The notes beneath the pieces were generated by a model. That model worked only from the letters and a program-made list of their open reading frames with translations, was not told the DNA's origin and did not search any database. 64,000 bases of DNA from Clostridiales bacterium (GTDB lineage Bacteria > Bacillota > Clostridia > Christensenellales > Pumilibacteraceae). The position numbers and the translations under genes were made by a program. Shown piece after piece: positions 17,022 to 25,758 of this stretch. Position 1 is the stretch's first letter. The number at the start of each line of letters is the position of its first letter. The stretch lies in assembly GCA_022511445.1 (NCBI GenBank), contig JAFLVE010000014.1, positions 18,464 through 82,463 on the forward strand, in the 5' to 3' direction.

Positions 17022-19766
17022 ATGGCGGATAAAGAAGTTCAACCCAAGAAGAAGGGCTTTTTAAGGGAAAAAAGTCAGCGCGTTATACTGATTACTATTT
17101 TAATAGGAGTTCTTATTGCTGCTGCGGTATTCAGTCTGCTCGGCGTAAATATATCCAACAACACTAAGGATACGGTCGACGATATCGGCGACACGTATAT
17201 GTCGCGTATGGGCAACCAGATTAAACAGCGCTTCGAGGCGGTTATGGAACAGCGTCTCACTATGGTGCGCGGTATTATTAACGTTCGTGACGACGACGAC
17301 GGCACTCATGAGTCGGATGATCCGGATAATCTGCTGTCTATCGAGAAAACGCGGGCAAGACTTATCGCGAGCGCCGAGGCGCGAGACTTCCAGTTTCTTG
17401 CGCTGTACCGCGTCGACGAGGATAACATCACCGATTCCGAGGGCGGACGAATTATAAACATGCTTTTAGGCGACGACCTGTACGCCACCGACCATATTCC
17501 GTTTAGACGGTCGGTTTTAGCCGGCGAGGAAAAGGTTGCCGTAGGTACCGCAAAAGACGACGACGGCATTCCGCACGAAAATATGGTTATTATAAGCGTG
17601 CCTACGCACGGTAAGTTTACTATGGACGACGGGGAAAAGAGTATGTCCGTTCTTGCCGGCGTTACCAACTCGACGCTCGTTTCCATGCTTAACATCGGCA
17701 CTTCGGAGAGTACTACCGCGAACGAAGCGCACGGCTACGACTACAACACGAGCACGCTCCTTGTTCGCCGCGACCAGACCGTTATATTAATGCAGCAGCG
17801 CGAGGAAAACGACCCGCACTACGGCGATAACGCGTACAAGAACAGACCGTTAAGCGATTGGCTCGACTATATGTTCGGCAAAAACCTCGAGGATACCACC
17901 CCCGAGGAGATTGTAAAAGAGCTTGCCGTAAAGATGAAAAAAGGCGAGGCGTACACCAATATTATTCATGCCGGTGCCGAGCACTTGCATATCTATTGCG
18001 GACCTATCGTAAAAACCGAGTGGTACGTTGTCGTTGTCATGAACAACAGCGAGTTAAATAATCTCGTCAACAATCTGGGCAATCAGTGGACGATGCTTAT
18101 TATTGTAGCTATCGTTATGATTGCGGTTGTAATTGCGGTGCTGTTTGTCGAGTACTGGTTCTTTAACAAGCAGAGTATGCATAAGCTGGAAGAAGCGCAT
18201 GCCGCGGCAATACAGGCGAGCAAGGCAAAGAGCGAGTTCCTATCCAACATGTCGCACGATATTCGTACGCCTATGAACGCTATCGTCGGTATGACGACCA
18301 TTGCGCGCGCCAACATCAATAACCCGGATACGGTTGCCGATTGCCTTAAAAAGATTAACATTTCGAGTAAGCATCTGTTGGGGCTTATAAACGACGTTCT
18401 CGATATGTCCAAGATCGAGAGCGGCAAGATGACGCTCAACATGGAGCAGATATCGCTCCGCGAGGTTATCGACGGTATCACGACAATCGTTCAGCCGCAG
18501 ATTAAAACCAAGCGTCAAAACTTTAACGTAACCGTCGAAAACGTCGAGCAGGAAAAGGTATATTGCGACGGCGTCAGACTTAACCAGGTATTAATAAACC
18601 TTCTTTCCAACTCCATAAAGTTTACCGCCGACGAGGGCACGATAGAATTCCACCTCGACCAGACAAAATCGCCGCGCGGAGATAACTACGTGCGTAACCA
18701 TATCCGCGTAAGAGACAACGGTATCGGTATGAGTGAGGAGTTCCAAAAGAAGATATTCGAGTCGTTCTCCCGCGAGGATAACCTGCGCGTTCACCGCACC
18801 GAGGGTACCGGCCTCGGTATGGCTATCACAAAGTACATCGTAGACGCCATGCATGGCACGATTGAAGTTAAGAGTAAGCTGGGCGAGGGTACGCAGTTCG
18901 ACATTACGCTCGACCTCGAGCGCGTGATGCTTTCCGAAGAGGAAATGTCGCTCCCGTCTTGGAAAATGCTCGTAGTCGACGACGACGAGCAGACCTGCGA
19001 AACGACGCTCTCGGCTCTCGGCGATCTCGGCGTTCAGGCGGAGAGCGCGTTCGACGGCGAAACCGCTGTCGACAAGGCGGTTGCCGCATACGGCGACGGT
19101 GCGCCGTACGATATAATCATGCTCGACTGGAAGCTGCCGGGAATCGACGGCGTGGAAACCGCGCGCCGTATCCGCAAGCAGCTCGGCGAGGAAGTCCCGA
19201 TTTTGTTGATGTCCGCTTACGACAGCTCGGAGGTCGACACGCCTGCGCGCGCCGCGGGTATCTGCGGATTCCTTAATAAGCCGCTCTTTAAGTCGACGCT
19301 CTATTACGGGCTCAAGTCGATTGCCGATTCCGTCAAGGCGACGGGCACCGTTACCACCCAAAAGAAGGAAGAGGTCAGCCTCGAGGGGCTCCACGTTCTG
19401 CTTGCCGAGGATAACGAGCTTAACTGGGAGATTGCGGAAGTGTTGCTCGACGGCGTGGGAATTACCTGCGACCATGCCGAAAACGGTCAAATCTGCGTCG
19501 ATATGTTCAAGAACGCCGCGCCCGGAACGTACGGAGCGATACTCATGGATATTCGTATGCCCGTCATGAACGGTCTCGAAGCGGCTATGGAAATCCGCAA
19601 GCTCGATCACCCCGATCACAACCTGCCCATTATCGCCATGACCGCCGACGCGTTCACCGACGATATGAAGCGCTGCCTCGACGCCGGCATGAACGCGCAT
19701 ATCGCAAAGCCTATCGATATAGAAACCGTCCAAAGAACGTTAAAGAAGTTTCTTAAGAAAAAGTAA
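17022..19766 (+). CDS. Hybrid histidine kinase with extracellular sensor and two receivers
   Basis: A 914-residue sensor kinase. Membrane helix 1 (about residues 20-43) and helix 2 (about 355-382) enclose an extracellular domain of about 310 residues whose size and topology suit a double Cache sensor. The HisKA domain has His412 in SHDIRTPMNA. The HATPase has N box NLLSNSIKF and G box DNGIGMSEEF. Two receiver domains follow, with phospho-Asp702 in LDWKLPG and Asp843 in MDIRMPV; both keep the N-terminal acidic residues (VDDDE, AEDNE). No HPt domain is present, so a separate phosphotransfer protein is implied. GGAGAG precedes the ATG and the gene has its own promoter, so it stands alone. Confidence 0.93.
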   Translation: MADKEVQPKKKGFLREKSQRVILITILIGVLIAAAVFSLLGVNISNNTKDTVDDIGDTYMSRMGNQIKQRFEAVMEQRLTMVRGIINVRDDDDGTHESDDPDNLLSIEKTRARLIASAEARDFQFLALYRVDEDNITDSEGGRIINMLLGDDLYATDHIPFRRSVLAGEEKVAVGTAKDDDGIPHENMVIISVPTHGKFTMDDGEKSMSVLAGVTNSTLVSMLNIGTSESTTANEAHGYDYNTSTLLVRRDQTVILMQQREENDPHYGDNAYKNRPLSDWLDYMFGKNLEDTTPEEIVKELAVKMKKGEAYTNIIHAGAEHLHIYCGPIVKTEWYVVVVMNNSELNNLVNNLGNQWTMLIIVAIVMIAVVIAVLFVEYWFFNKQSMHKLEEAHAAAIQASKAKSEFLSNMSHDIRTPMNAIVGMTTIARANINNPDTVADCLKKINISSKHLLGLINDVLDMSKIESGKMTLNMEQISLREVIDGITTIVQPQIKTKRQNFNVTVENVEQEKVYCDGVRLNQVLINLLSNSIKFTADEGTIEFHLDQTKSPRGDNYVRNHIRVRDNGIGMSEEFQKKIFESFSREDNLRVHRTEGTGLGMAITKYIVDAMHGTIEVKSKLGEGTQFDITLDLERVMLSEEEMSLPSWKMLVVDDDEQTCETTLSALGDLGVQAESAFDGETAVDKAVAAYGDGAPYDIIMLDWKLPGIDGVETARRIRKQLGEEVPILLMSAYDSSEVDTPARAAGICGFLNKPLFKSTLYYGLKSIADSVKATGTVTTQKKEEVSLEGLHVLLAEDNELNWEIAEVLLDGVGITCDHAENGQICVDMFKNAAPGTYGAILMDIRMPVMNGLEAAMEIRKLDHPDHNLPIIAMTADAFTDDMKRCLDAGMNAHIAKPIDIETVQRTLKKFLKKK

Positions 19767-19859
19767 TAAGCTAAGGGCTTAGTTACTCGGCGGCGCGGCG
19801 GTCGGTAAATTGCCGCCCCCGTTTGAACGGATAAGCGATAACAAAAAATGTGCAATGAT

Positions 19860-19896
19860 AAAAGTAGTGTGAGTTTTGCTTACACTACTTTTTTAT
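19860..19896. terminator. Bidirectional terminator between convergent genes
   Basis: A 14-bp stem (AAAAGTAGTGTGAG with CTTACACTACTTTT, one G-U pair) around a TTTTG loop has As on the left and a T-run on the right. It serves the kinase gene (+) and the convergent 405-residue gene (-). Confidence 0.85.
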
Positions 19897-19958
19897 TGGT
19901 CGGCTTTACTTCGGGATTGTTTTTTATATGTCGCGGTCTTTCCGAACTTCGGTTTACT

Positions 19959-21176
19959 CTACTTGATTATATCTCCCGAAGTCAAGTCCTGGAATATCAG
20001 CCAATACCCGCTGCCGGTGGGGGAATCGGCGTGCTTGGGAAGCCACTGGGAAAAGTCGCCGAGCGGCGGAACCTTTTCGTATGCGCCCGATACCGCGTAG
20101 CACAGCACGTTATCGTTTATCCGTCCGACCGACACCGTACCGCCGTCGAGGGACATCTTAACCCATTTCCCGCCCAAAAGCTTGGCTATCACGTCGTCGC
20201 TCGGCGCGTGCGAGAACAGTTTGTCTATGTCCGGCTTGGTCCGCTCGAAAAATGTGACCTCGCGGATTTTCCTTACCGCCGCGGCCGCTACCTTTTTTAT
20301 TTTAGGAATTTCGGGTATAACGGTGCGCGTCGACAGTGCGCGTATGTACTCCGCCTCGCGCATCCACCACGGAGTGCGTCGGGGGGGTTCTTCCGCGCCG
20401 TCGGCGGGATTTGCGTACGCATGCTCGACGGAAGCAACCTCGAGCTCGGGTGCGGACTCGCCGCTTCGCTCATATTCGATATTAGCGGTGCGAGGGTCGT
20501 TGTATTCTGTTTCTGACATTTCGCTATCTCCGTCCTCGTCGGGTTTTCCCGATTGAGTTTTTTGTTGCGGGTATACGGCGGCTTCCGTTGACGCGTCCTC
20601 GCTCATTCCGACAGAGTAGCCGACGGGCGGGGCGGTCGACAGGACGCGCGTGCCGTCGAGAAAGGCGTCTATGCGCGGCATTGCGGCGCCGATATCAAGT
20701 CCCGTGTAGAAATTATCGGAGGCGATTGCCTCGTCGCCGTACAAGCTAAGGCGCGACTGCACCTTTCCGCTGCCGTCGGGTAGGGGCAGCACCTTCGGTC
20801 TGTCCGAAATGGGGGTAAGCGGCGCGAGCGGCACGGGCTCCTGCGCGGGTCTAACCAAGTGGCGGCGCAGAATGTCCATAATATTAGACTGCCACATCCT
20901 TTTTCCTATTGCGCCGTACAATACGAGCTCCGCGCCGAACACGGCAAAGTGCAGGTTGTCTAAATCTATTTGGTCTACGTAAAACACCGCCGCTGGGTCG
21001 GGCGAGTGGGGAAGATCGCGGATAATAACTCGGTCGGGTGTGATAATTCCCGCCATCAGCTCGCCGCCGACGCCGAATGTTCGGAGCGCGAATTTAACTC
21101 CGAGCCCGTTACGCTCGATCAGTACGACGCCTTTGCCCGCGCCCGACAGGATTATCATTTTCTTTTCGAAAAGCAT
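19959..21176 (-). CDS. Unknown 405-residue protein with disordered centre
   Basis: I do not recognise this protein. The first about 110 residues form a beta-rich domain rich in Gly and Val (GKGVVLIE, GELMAGIITP). Residues about 190-275 are Ser/Glu/Asp/Pro-rich and probably disordered. A basic helix (KIKKVAAAAVRKI) follows at about 295. The last 75 residues look folded and end GYWLIFQDLTSGDI. There is no signal peptide or membrane helix, so it is probably cytoplasmic. The start is supported by AGGGTG 5 bases before the ATG. Both ends look constrained, which argues for a real gene over the overlapping plus-strand frames. Confidence 0.72.
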   Translation of the reverse strand: MLFEKKMIILSGAGKGVVLIERNGLGVKFALRTFGVGGELMAGIITPDRVIIRDLPHSPDPAAVFYVDQIDLDNLHFAVFGAELVLYGAIGKRMWQSNIMDILRRHLVRPAQEPVPLAPLTPISDRPKVLPLPDGSGKVQSRLSLYGDEAIASDNFYTGLDIGAAMPRIDAFLDGTRVLSTAPPVGYSVGMSEDASTEAAVYPQQKTQSGKPDEDGDSEMSETEYNDPRTANIEYERSGESAPELEVASVEHAYANPADGAEEPPRRTPWWMREAEYIRALSTRTVIPEIPKIKKVAAAAVRKIREVTFFERTKPDIDKLFSHAPSDDVIAKLLGGKWVKMSLDGGTVSVGRINDNVLCYAVSGAYEKVPPLGDFSQWLPKHADSPTGSGYWLIFQDLTSGDIIK

Positions 21177-21371
21177 ATTATCACCCTAACTTATATTGCA
21201 ACATAATGGTATGCTATAATATATGTCGGGTTTTGACTTATTTATGATTGCACATGCGATACTTGTCAGAGCGTGCGCTTGTGCGGTTTGTCGGGTACGC
21301 CGCAGGCAAAGCGTTAGGGCGGAGATTGTTCGCTGCTTCGTAGAACAAAAATATAGTGCGGCTAACGCCAT

Positions 21372-21515
21372 CGGTTCCCCTGTGTAAGGGGCACGACAAG
21401 TCCTGTGGACTGTTTGTAGCCAAAGCGACCAGGCTGTGCTTGCGACCCGGAGCTCCGCCGTTAGGCGGTGAGGGGCTGTAAGCACCGCCCGCAACCTTCT
21501 TCGGTCGAAATGATG
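21372..21515 (+). repeat. Intergenic repeat, copy B (long form)
   Basis: Starts with TTCCCCTGTGTAAGGGG and ends with GAGGGGCTGT and CTTCGGTCGAAATGATG. Between them is an extra segment with two small palindromes (AGTCC..GGACT and CCGCC..GGCGG), as in copy D near 46.4 kb. The 678-base gap between the two reverse-strand genes holds copies B and C and an 18-bp palindrome; I see no gene there. Confidence 0.8.
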
Positions 21516-21530
21516 TGCGTCGCGAAAAAA

Positions 21531-21601
21531 GGCTCCCCTGTGTAAGGGGAGCTGTCGAGCGTAGCGAGACTGAGGGGCTGTAAGCTTCGGTCGAAATGAT
21601 G
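21531..21601 (+). repeat. Intergenic repeat, copy C (short form)
   Basis: CTCCCCT GTGTA AGGGGAG hairpin, variable centre, GACTGAGGGGCTGT and CTTCGGTCGAAATGATG. It lies 15 bases after copy B in the same orientation, forming a tandem pair. Confidence 0.8.
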
Positions 21602-21782
21602 AGTTTGGAGGAAGTAATTTCGGTAATGCTTAATTCAAGAGATAACACCTTTTTCGCGCCGCTCATCACCCCGAGACTTTTAAGCCCTCCCGAGGAGTAT
21701 AAGCGACACGCGCAAATAAAACAACGCTAAACAAAATGCGCCGTAGTCGTATTGACAGACGATTTTTCCGCAACAAAAAACA

Positions 21783-21800
21783 TACGCAATCGATTGCGTA
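21783..21800. promoter_or_regulatory. 18-bp perfect palindrome, possible operator
   Basis: TACGCAATCGATTGCGTA is its own reverse complement, with the central CG and A/T arms typical of LacI-family operators. It lies 26 bases downstream of a TTGACA (21752). No clear -10 box or gene is attached on the plus strand. Confidence 0.4.
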
Positions 21801-21854
21801 AGTAATAAGGCTTATAAGAGTAGGGCGATAATTCGGATTGAAAGAAGGACGAAA

Positions 21855-22004
21855 TCAGGTTTCCTTGATTTCCTTTATATGCTTTCTTAAAATAAGATTT
21901 ATAAACTGCGACAGAGAACGGTCGTCTTTTTCTGCTTCTTCCTTTAATTCGTTAAGTAGGTCGGCGTCTATGGTGATGCTGATTTTTTCTTTTAACGGCT
22001 TCAT
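21855..22004 (-). CDS. Small ribbon-helix-helix DNA-binding protein
   Basis: A 49-residue protein beginning MKPLKEKISITID. The start at 22004 is chosen because GGGGAG lies 7 bases upstream on the minus strand; a longer frame to 22058 has no such site. The pattern of a basic strand (KISITID), helix 1 (LLNELKEEAEKD) and helix 2 (SLSQFINLILRKHI) is that of Arc/MetJ/CopG-like repressors, which bind DNA as dimers through the strand. No toxin gene is adjacent, so an antitoxin role is unsupported. Repeated ACTACT/AGTAG sites just upstream are candidate operators. Confidence 0.85.
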   Translation of the reverse strand: MKPLKEKISITIDADLLNELKEEAEKDDRSLSQFINLILRKHIKEIKET

Positions 22005-22051
22005 AATAATCTCCCCTTTTGTTATATTATACAGTTTTATCTTATTTTTGC

Positions 22052-22089
22052 TTGACAAATACTACTAAGTAGGATAAAATACTACTCAT
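22052..22089 (+). promoter_or_regulatory. Promoter with ACTACT repeats beside the RHH gene
   Basis: TTGACA (22052-22057), 17-base spacer and TAAAAT (22075-22080), pointing away from the RHH gene. The spacer holds CTACTAAGTAG, an inverted repeat, and ACTACT recurs at the -10 box (22081-22086). A repressor bound here would block this promoter. The 302 bases between the RHH gene and the ABC operon contain only this and the second promoter at 22225. Confidence 0.6.
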
Positions 22090-22224
22090 CTTATTTTCGC
22101 GAGGTTTTTCGGGATCGGGCGGAAATCGGGGTTCCTCCGAGTTTTTGATTGCTCTCCGTCCGATTCCGAATCACTTGCGGAATTAAAAAGCTGTCGAAAA
22201 TACGTATTGTTAAGTTGATTACGT

Positions 22225-22254
22225 TTGACAGCTTGCGAGACGAAGTGATATAAT
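22225..22254 (+). promoter_or_regulatory. Sigma-A promoter for the ABC exporter operon
   Basis: TTGACA (22225-22230), 18-base spacer and TATAAT (22249-22254), 52 bases before the ATP-binding protein gene. Confidence 0.8.
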
Positions 22255-22306
22255 TACGAGCATCAAACAGACGAGCTGCGGCGAACGAAAAAGCGAGGTA
22301 TGCATC

Positions 22307-23407
22307 ATGCTGGAACTAAAGAACGTAGAGAAACATTTTAAAAAGCCGATACGCGGTAAGGGCGTATGGGGCATGGTTAAATCGCTGTTTTCGCGCAAAC
22401 ACACGCTCGTCAAGGCGGTTGACGGCGTGTCGTTTACCGTGGACGACGGCGAGGCGATAGGGTACATAGGCGCTAACGGCGCGGGTAAATCGACCACCAT
22501 AAAAATGATGAGCGGAATCCTTACGCCCACCTCCGGCGAGATACTTATAGACGGATTGCATCCGTACAAGAGCAAGGAGCGAAACGCCGTACTAAAGACC
22601 ATAGGCGTTGTTTTCGGGCAGAAAACGCAGCTTTGGTACGACCTGCCTCTTACCGAAACGTACGAGCTGTTAAGATACATTTACGACGTAAGCGAGGTCG
22701 ATTACAAGCGGCGCATGGGCGAGCTTATAGAGCTTCTCGACATGTCGTCCTTTTTGGACGCGCCCGTACGCACGCTTTCTCTCGGTCAGCGTATGCGTGC
22801 TGATCTTGCCGCGGCTATGCTCCACAATCCCAAAACGCTGTTTCTCGACGAGCCGACGATAGGACTGGACGTGCTCGTAAAGCGTAATCTTATAGACGCG
22901 ATAAACAGAATAAGAAAAGAGTACAACACCACGCTTATCCTCACCACGCACGCCATGAGCGATATAGAGCTGCTTTGTAAGCGCGTCATCATTCTCGACG
23001 CGGGCAAGGTGCTTTACGACGGGTCGCTCGAATCGGTAAAGCATATGTTCGGCGACCGCCGCGACATAACGCTCGAAACGGCGACGCCCATAGACACAAA
23101 CGTTATCGAGAGAAAGTTCCGTCTTGAAAAAGTCTCGTCCGAAAACGAGGGTACGCACACCACGTTTACGGTGGACGCCGACGTTCAGCCGGTAAACGAG
23201 CTATTAAACTACCTCCTTTCCGAATGCTCCGTGCGCGACGTTAAAATAGTCGAGACGGGTATCGAGCAAATCGTAAGCAAGATCTACGAAAAGAATAATA
23301 TCCTTATCGACGGAATGAAAGTAAAATCCGACATAGCGGACGGAGACGACGGGGAGAACGGCGAGGACAAGTCGGGCGAGAATAACGGCGATGAAGAACA
23401 GGCTTAG
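22307..23407 (+). CDS. ABC exporter ATP-binding protein
   Basis: A 366-residue ATPase. Walker A is GANGAGKST (about residues 55-63), the Q-loop lies in VVFGQ, the signature motif is LSLGQRMRADL, Walker B is TLFLDEPT, and the switch His is in TTHAMSD. The extra insertion between strands and the C-terminal about 100 residues match ATPases that partner ABC-2 permeases of the PF06182 type. The last about 20 residues are acidic and disordered. It overlaps the first permease gene by 17 bases and is followed by a second, giving ATPase plus two unlike permeases. Substrate unknown; relatives export drugs, peptides or lipids. Confidence 0.92.
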   Translation: MLELKNVEKHFKKPIRGKGVWGMVKSLFSRKHTLVKAVDGVSFTVDDGEAIGYIGANGAGKSTTIKMMSGILTPTSGEILIDGLHPYKSKERNAVLKTIGVVFGQKTQLWYDLPLTETYELLRYIYDVSEVDYKRRMGELIELLDMSSFLDAPVRTLSLGQRMRADLAAAMLHNPKTLFLDEPTIGLDVLVKRNLIDAINRIRKEYNTTLILTTHAMSDIELLCKRVIILDAGKVLYDGSLESVKHMFGDRRDITLETATPIDTNVIERKFRLEKVSSENEGTHTTFTVDADVQPVNELLNYLLSECSVRDVKIVETGIEQIVSKIYEKNNILIDGMKVKSDIADGDDGENGEDKSGENNGDEEQA

Positions 23408-24209
23408 GAAATATCTTATATTCGTAAAATCGGGCTTCCAGACCGTTATTGCGTACAGGGGCTCTATTTTCCTGTGGTTTATAGGCGGGATAATAAACGC
23501 CGCCATAATGTGCCTGTTGTGGTGGGCGATTTTTAACGCTTCGCCCGAGAACGTTATTCAGGGCTATACTTTCCCGCAGATGATGATGTACATGATGCTG
23601 TCCGCGATAATCGGCGAGATATCTTTTTCCACTACAATGTCCGAAATAGGCGAGGACGTAAGAGAGGGCGTTATAGGCATGCGGCTTATGAAGCCCATCA
23701 ACTACCGCAGTCAGCTCGGCTTTTCCACCGTCGGAGGATTTCTCGCAAGGCTGTTAATCCTCGGCGTGCCAATGATTGTTATCGCAACGCTCATATCGGT
23801 GTTCGGCTTCGGGCTCTCCGACCTAAAATGGTATAACATACTTCTCTTTGTTCCCGCCGTGTTTCTTGCGGTTATGTTTTCGGACACGCTCGGGTTTTTG
23901 TTCGGTCAGCTCGCGTTCCGCACGCAGGCTATGTTCGGCGTGGACACTATTATGACCGTTATAGTCGGCTTTCTGTCGGGAGCGATGGTGCCTATCGCGC
24001 TGTTCCCCGACTGGGCGCAAAGCATATTGTACTATACTCCGTTCCCGTCCATGATGAGCATGCCCATAAGGCTGTTCCTCGGGCAACTGTCGCCGCTCGA
24101 AACGGTGATTTCGTTCGGAATATCTGCGCTGTGGCTTACCGTACTGAATTTAATCGGCGCGCTGCTGTACAAGGCCTCGGTGCGCCACGTCGTCGTTTTC
24201 GGAGGCTGA
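23391..24209 (+). CDS. ABC-2 family permease subunit 1
   Basis: A 272-residue integral membrane protein with about six helices and no ATPase motif. Its family features are a conserved amphipathic region after helix 2 (EIGEDVREGVIGMRLMKPINY) and LFPDWAQSILYYTPFPSMM before the last helices, as in PF06182 permeases. The start lies inside the ATPase gene and is translationally coupled. It is expected to pair with subunit 2 as a heterodimeric channel. Confidence 0.88.
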   Translation: MKNRLRKYLIFVKSGFQTVIAYRGSIFLWFIGGIINAAIMCLLWWAIFNASPENVIQGYTFPQMMMYMMLSAIIGEISFSTTMSEIGEDVREGVIGMRLMKPINYRSQLGFSTVGGFLARLLILGVPMIVIATLISVFGFGLSDLKWYNILLFVPAVFLAVMFSDTLGFLFGQLAFRTQAMFGVDTIMTVIVGFLSGAMVPIALFPDWAQSILYYTPFPSMMSMPIRLFLGQLSPLETVISFGISALWLTVLNLIGALLYKASVRHVVVFGG

Positions 24210-24210
24210 C

Positions 24211-25002
24211 ATGCTGAAAGAACTTAAATTATATCCGAAATACGTATCAATGAGTTTGAGAAGCTCGCTTTCGTACAAAGCGGACTCGATAATAATGATT
24301 ATAAGCTTCGCCATTACCGAGGTCGTGTCGCTTGCAACGATTTACTTTATAGTAGGCGCGGTGCCGTCGATAGGCGAGTGGACGTTCGAACGGCTTGCGT
24401 TTTTGTTCGGGTTTACGCTTATTCCAAAGTCGATAGACCATATATTTACAGACGAGTTGTGGATACTTGCTTACCGCGCGATAAGGCGGGGTGAGCTCGA
24501 CGTGTACCTTACCCGTCCGATAAACCCGCTGTTCCAGTTCGTCGCCAAAACCTTTAAGTGGGACGGCGTGGGCGAGCTTATAGTCGGTATCGTCGTTATG
24601 GCTATATTCGGACCGCAGACGGGCATAGCCTTTACGGCGGGCGGAGTGATAGCTCTTATTATCTGCGCCGTGCTCGGCGTGTTTGTTTTTACCGGCTTTA
24701 AGCTTCTGCTTGCTTCCCTCGCGTTTTGGGTAAAGTATGTTGGAATTTTTCTCAACACGATATACGGATTGTCCAACTACGCCAAATACCCGCTCCGATA
24801 CATGGGCAAGGCTTTTATGTCGATAATGTTTTACGTTATTCCGTTCGGACTGTTTTTGTACTACCCGATAGAATGTTTAATCTTAGGCAATAATGTGTGG
24901 TTTGCCGTGCTTTTCAGCGCGGTCGCCGCCGTTATTATAATGACGCTCGGGTTTATTGTCTGGCATCTCGGCATAAAGCGGTACGAAAGCTCGGGGAATT
25001 AA
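24211..25002 (+). CDS. ABC-2 family permease subunit 2
   Basis: A 263-residue membrane protein with about six helices, in the same family as the preceding permease. The equivalent loop reads AIRRGELDVYLTRPINPLFQ, with the RPI(N)P motif. GGAGG at the end of the upstream gene serves as its ribosome-binding site, and only one base separates stop and start. It is the third part of the exporter. Confidence 0.88.
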   Translation: MLKELKLYPKYVSMSLRSSLSYKADSIIMIISFAITEVVSLATIYFIVGAVPSIGEWTFERLAFLFGFTLIPKSIDHIFTDELWILAYRAIRRGELDVYLTRPINPLFQFVAKTFKWDGVGELIVGIVVMAIFGPQTGIAFTAGGVIALIICAVLGVFVFTGFKLLLASLAFWVKYVGIFLNTIYGLSNYAKYPLRYMGKAFMSIMFYVIPFGLFLYYPIECLILGNNVWFAVLFSAVAAVIIMTLGFIVWHLGIKRYESSGN

Positions 25003-25039
25003 AAAGGTTTTTTCTATCTAACGAGACGAGGTTTTGCGC

Positions 25040-25648
25040 ATGAAAAGTGTCGGTAAATATGTTTGGTTTGGGATAAACATTATACTGGCATTGGGTTTTT
25101 TCGGCGTGTTTTTTTATTTTACTTATCCGTGCTTTAAAACGTTTGACGATAAGATTAATTTCCAATTTATCGGATTGGTTTTGATTATGCTGGAAGGAGT
25201 GGTTGAATCCTTTATAACGTGCGCGTGTGCGGACGAGGATTCGGCTAAATGCTATTTTTATCTTGCGGTGCTTTCGGCGGCGATATTGGCAATGGCAATA
25301 CAATTCGGCTATATGCTTGACGAGCTAAACGGCATCTTTGCCGAAACAGATAATCCGGTCGCCGTTGTGATAGGTTTAATAGTCTCGTTTGTACAGTTAT
25401 CGCTTTCCCCTATGCTGATTACCAAGTTTTCTTCTTGGTTTATCTTGTTAATATCGGTCGTGGGGGATTACGAATCAAAAGCCGAATTTATTTTGCCTGC
25501 CGTGCTTATAGTTGTTAATATAGCTATGGCTATCGTGGCAGCTTGCGTCGAAATGTCGTCGGGACTGTTGATAGCTTATCTGTCCGTATTCGGTGTTTTG
25601 AGCGTAGTTTCTTTTATTGCGGTATTAAAACAGAACGACATTGTGTAA
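25040..25648 (+). CDS. Six-helix membrane protein, unknown
   Basis: A 202-residue hydrophobic protein with about six membrane helices and short loops. The ATG at 25040 has GACGAGG about 8 bases upstream; a TTG six bases earlier is less likely. It follows the exporter by 37 bases with no terminator between, so it may be the last gene of that operon. Its base composition is more AT-rich than the exporter genes, which could mean separate origin. No conserved motif was recognised. Confidence 0.7.
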   Translation: MKSVGKYVWFGINIILALGFFGVFFYFTYPCFKTFDDKINFQFIGLVLIMLEGVVESFITCACADEDSAKCYFYLAVLSAAILAMAIQFGYMLDELNGIFAETDNPVAVVIGLIVSFVQLSLSPMLITKFSSWFILLISVVGDYESKAEFILPAVLIVVNIAMAIVAACVEMSSGLLIAYLSVFGVLSVVSFIAVLKQNDIV

Positions 25649-25681
25649 ATCCGACCGCGCACTCGGATTATAGTAAACGTT

Positions 25682-25710
25682 AAAACGGCAGGACGTCCTG
25701 CCGTTTTTAT
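25682..25710 (+). terminator. Terminator ending the exporter unit
   Basis: AAAACGGCAGGAC pairs perfectly with GTCCTGCCGTTTT, with almost no loop, and is followed by Ts. Confidence 0.8.
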
Positions 25711-25758
25711 TTGCGTGGATTTTTTATAATAGGGAAGCGAAGAAGGGGATTGAGTTAA

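Noticed and set aside
19848..20516. Plus-strand 222-codon frame opposite the 405-residue gene
   Set aside because: It starts across a strong terminator and lacks a ribosome-binding site. The opposite frame is nearly twice as long, with a good start signal.
21855..22058. RHH gene and exporter as a toxin-antitoxin locus
   Set aside because: No small toxin-like gene is adjacent to the RHH gene on either side.
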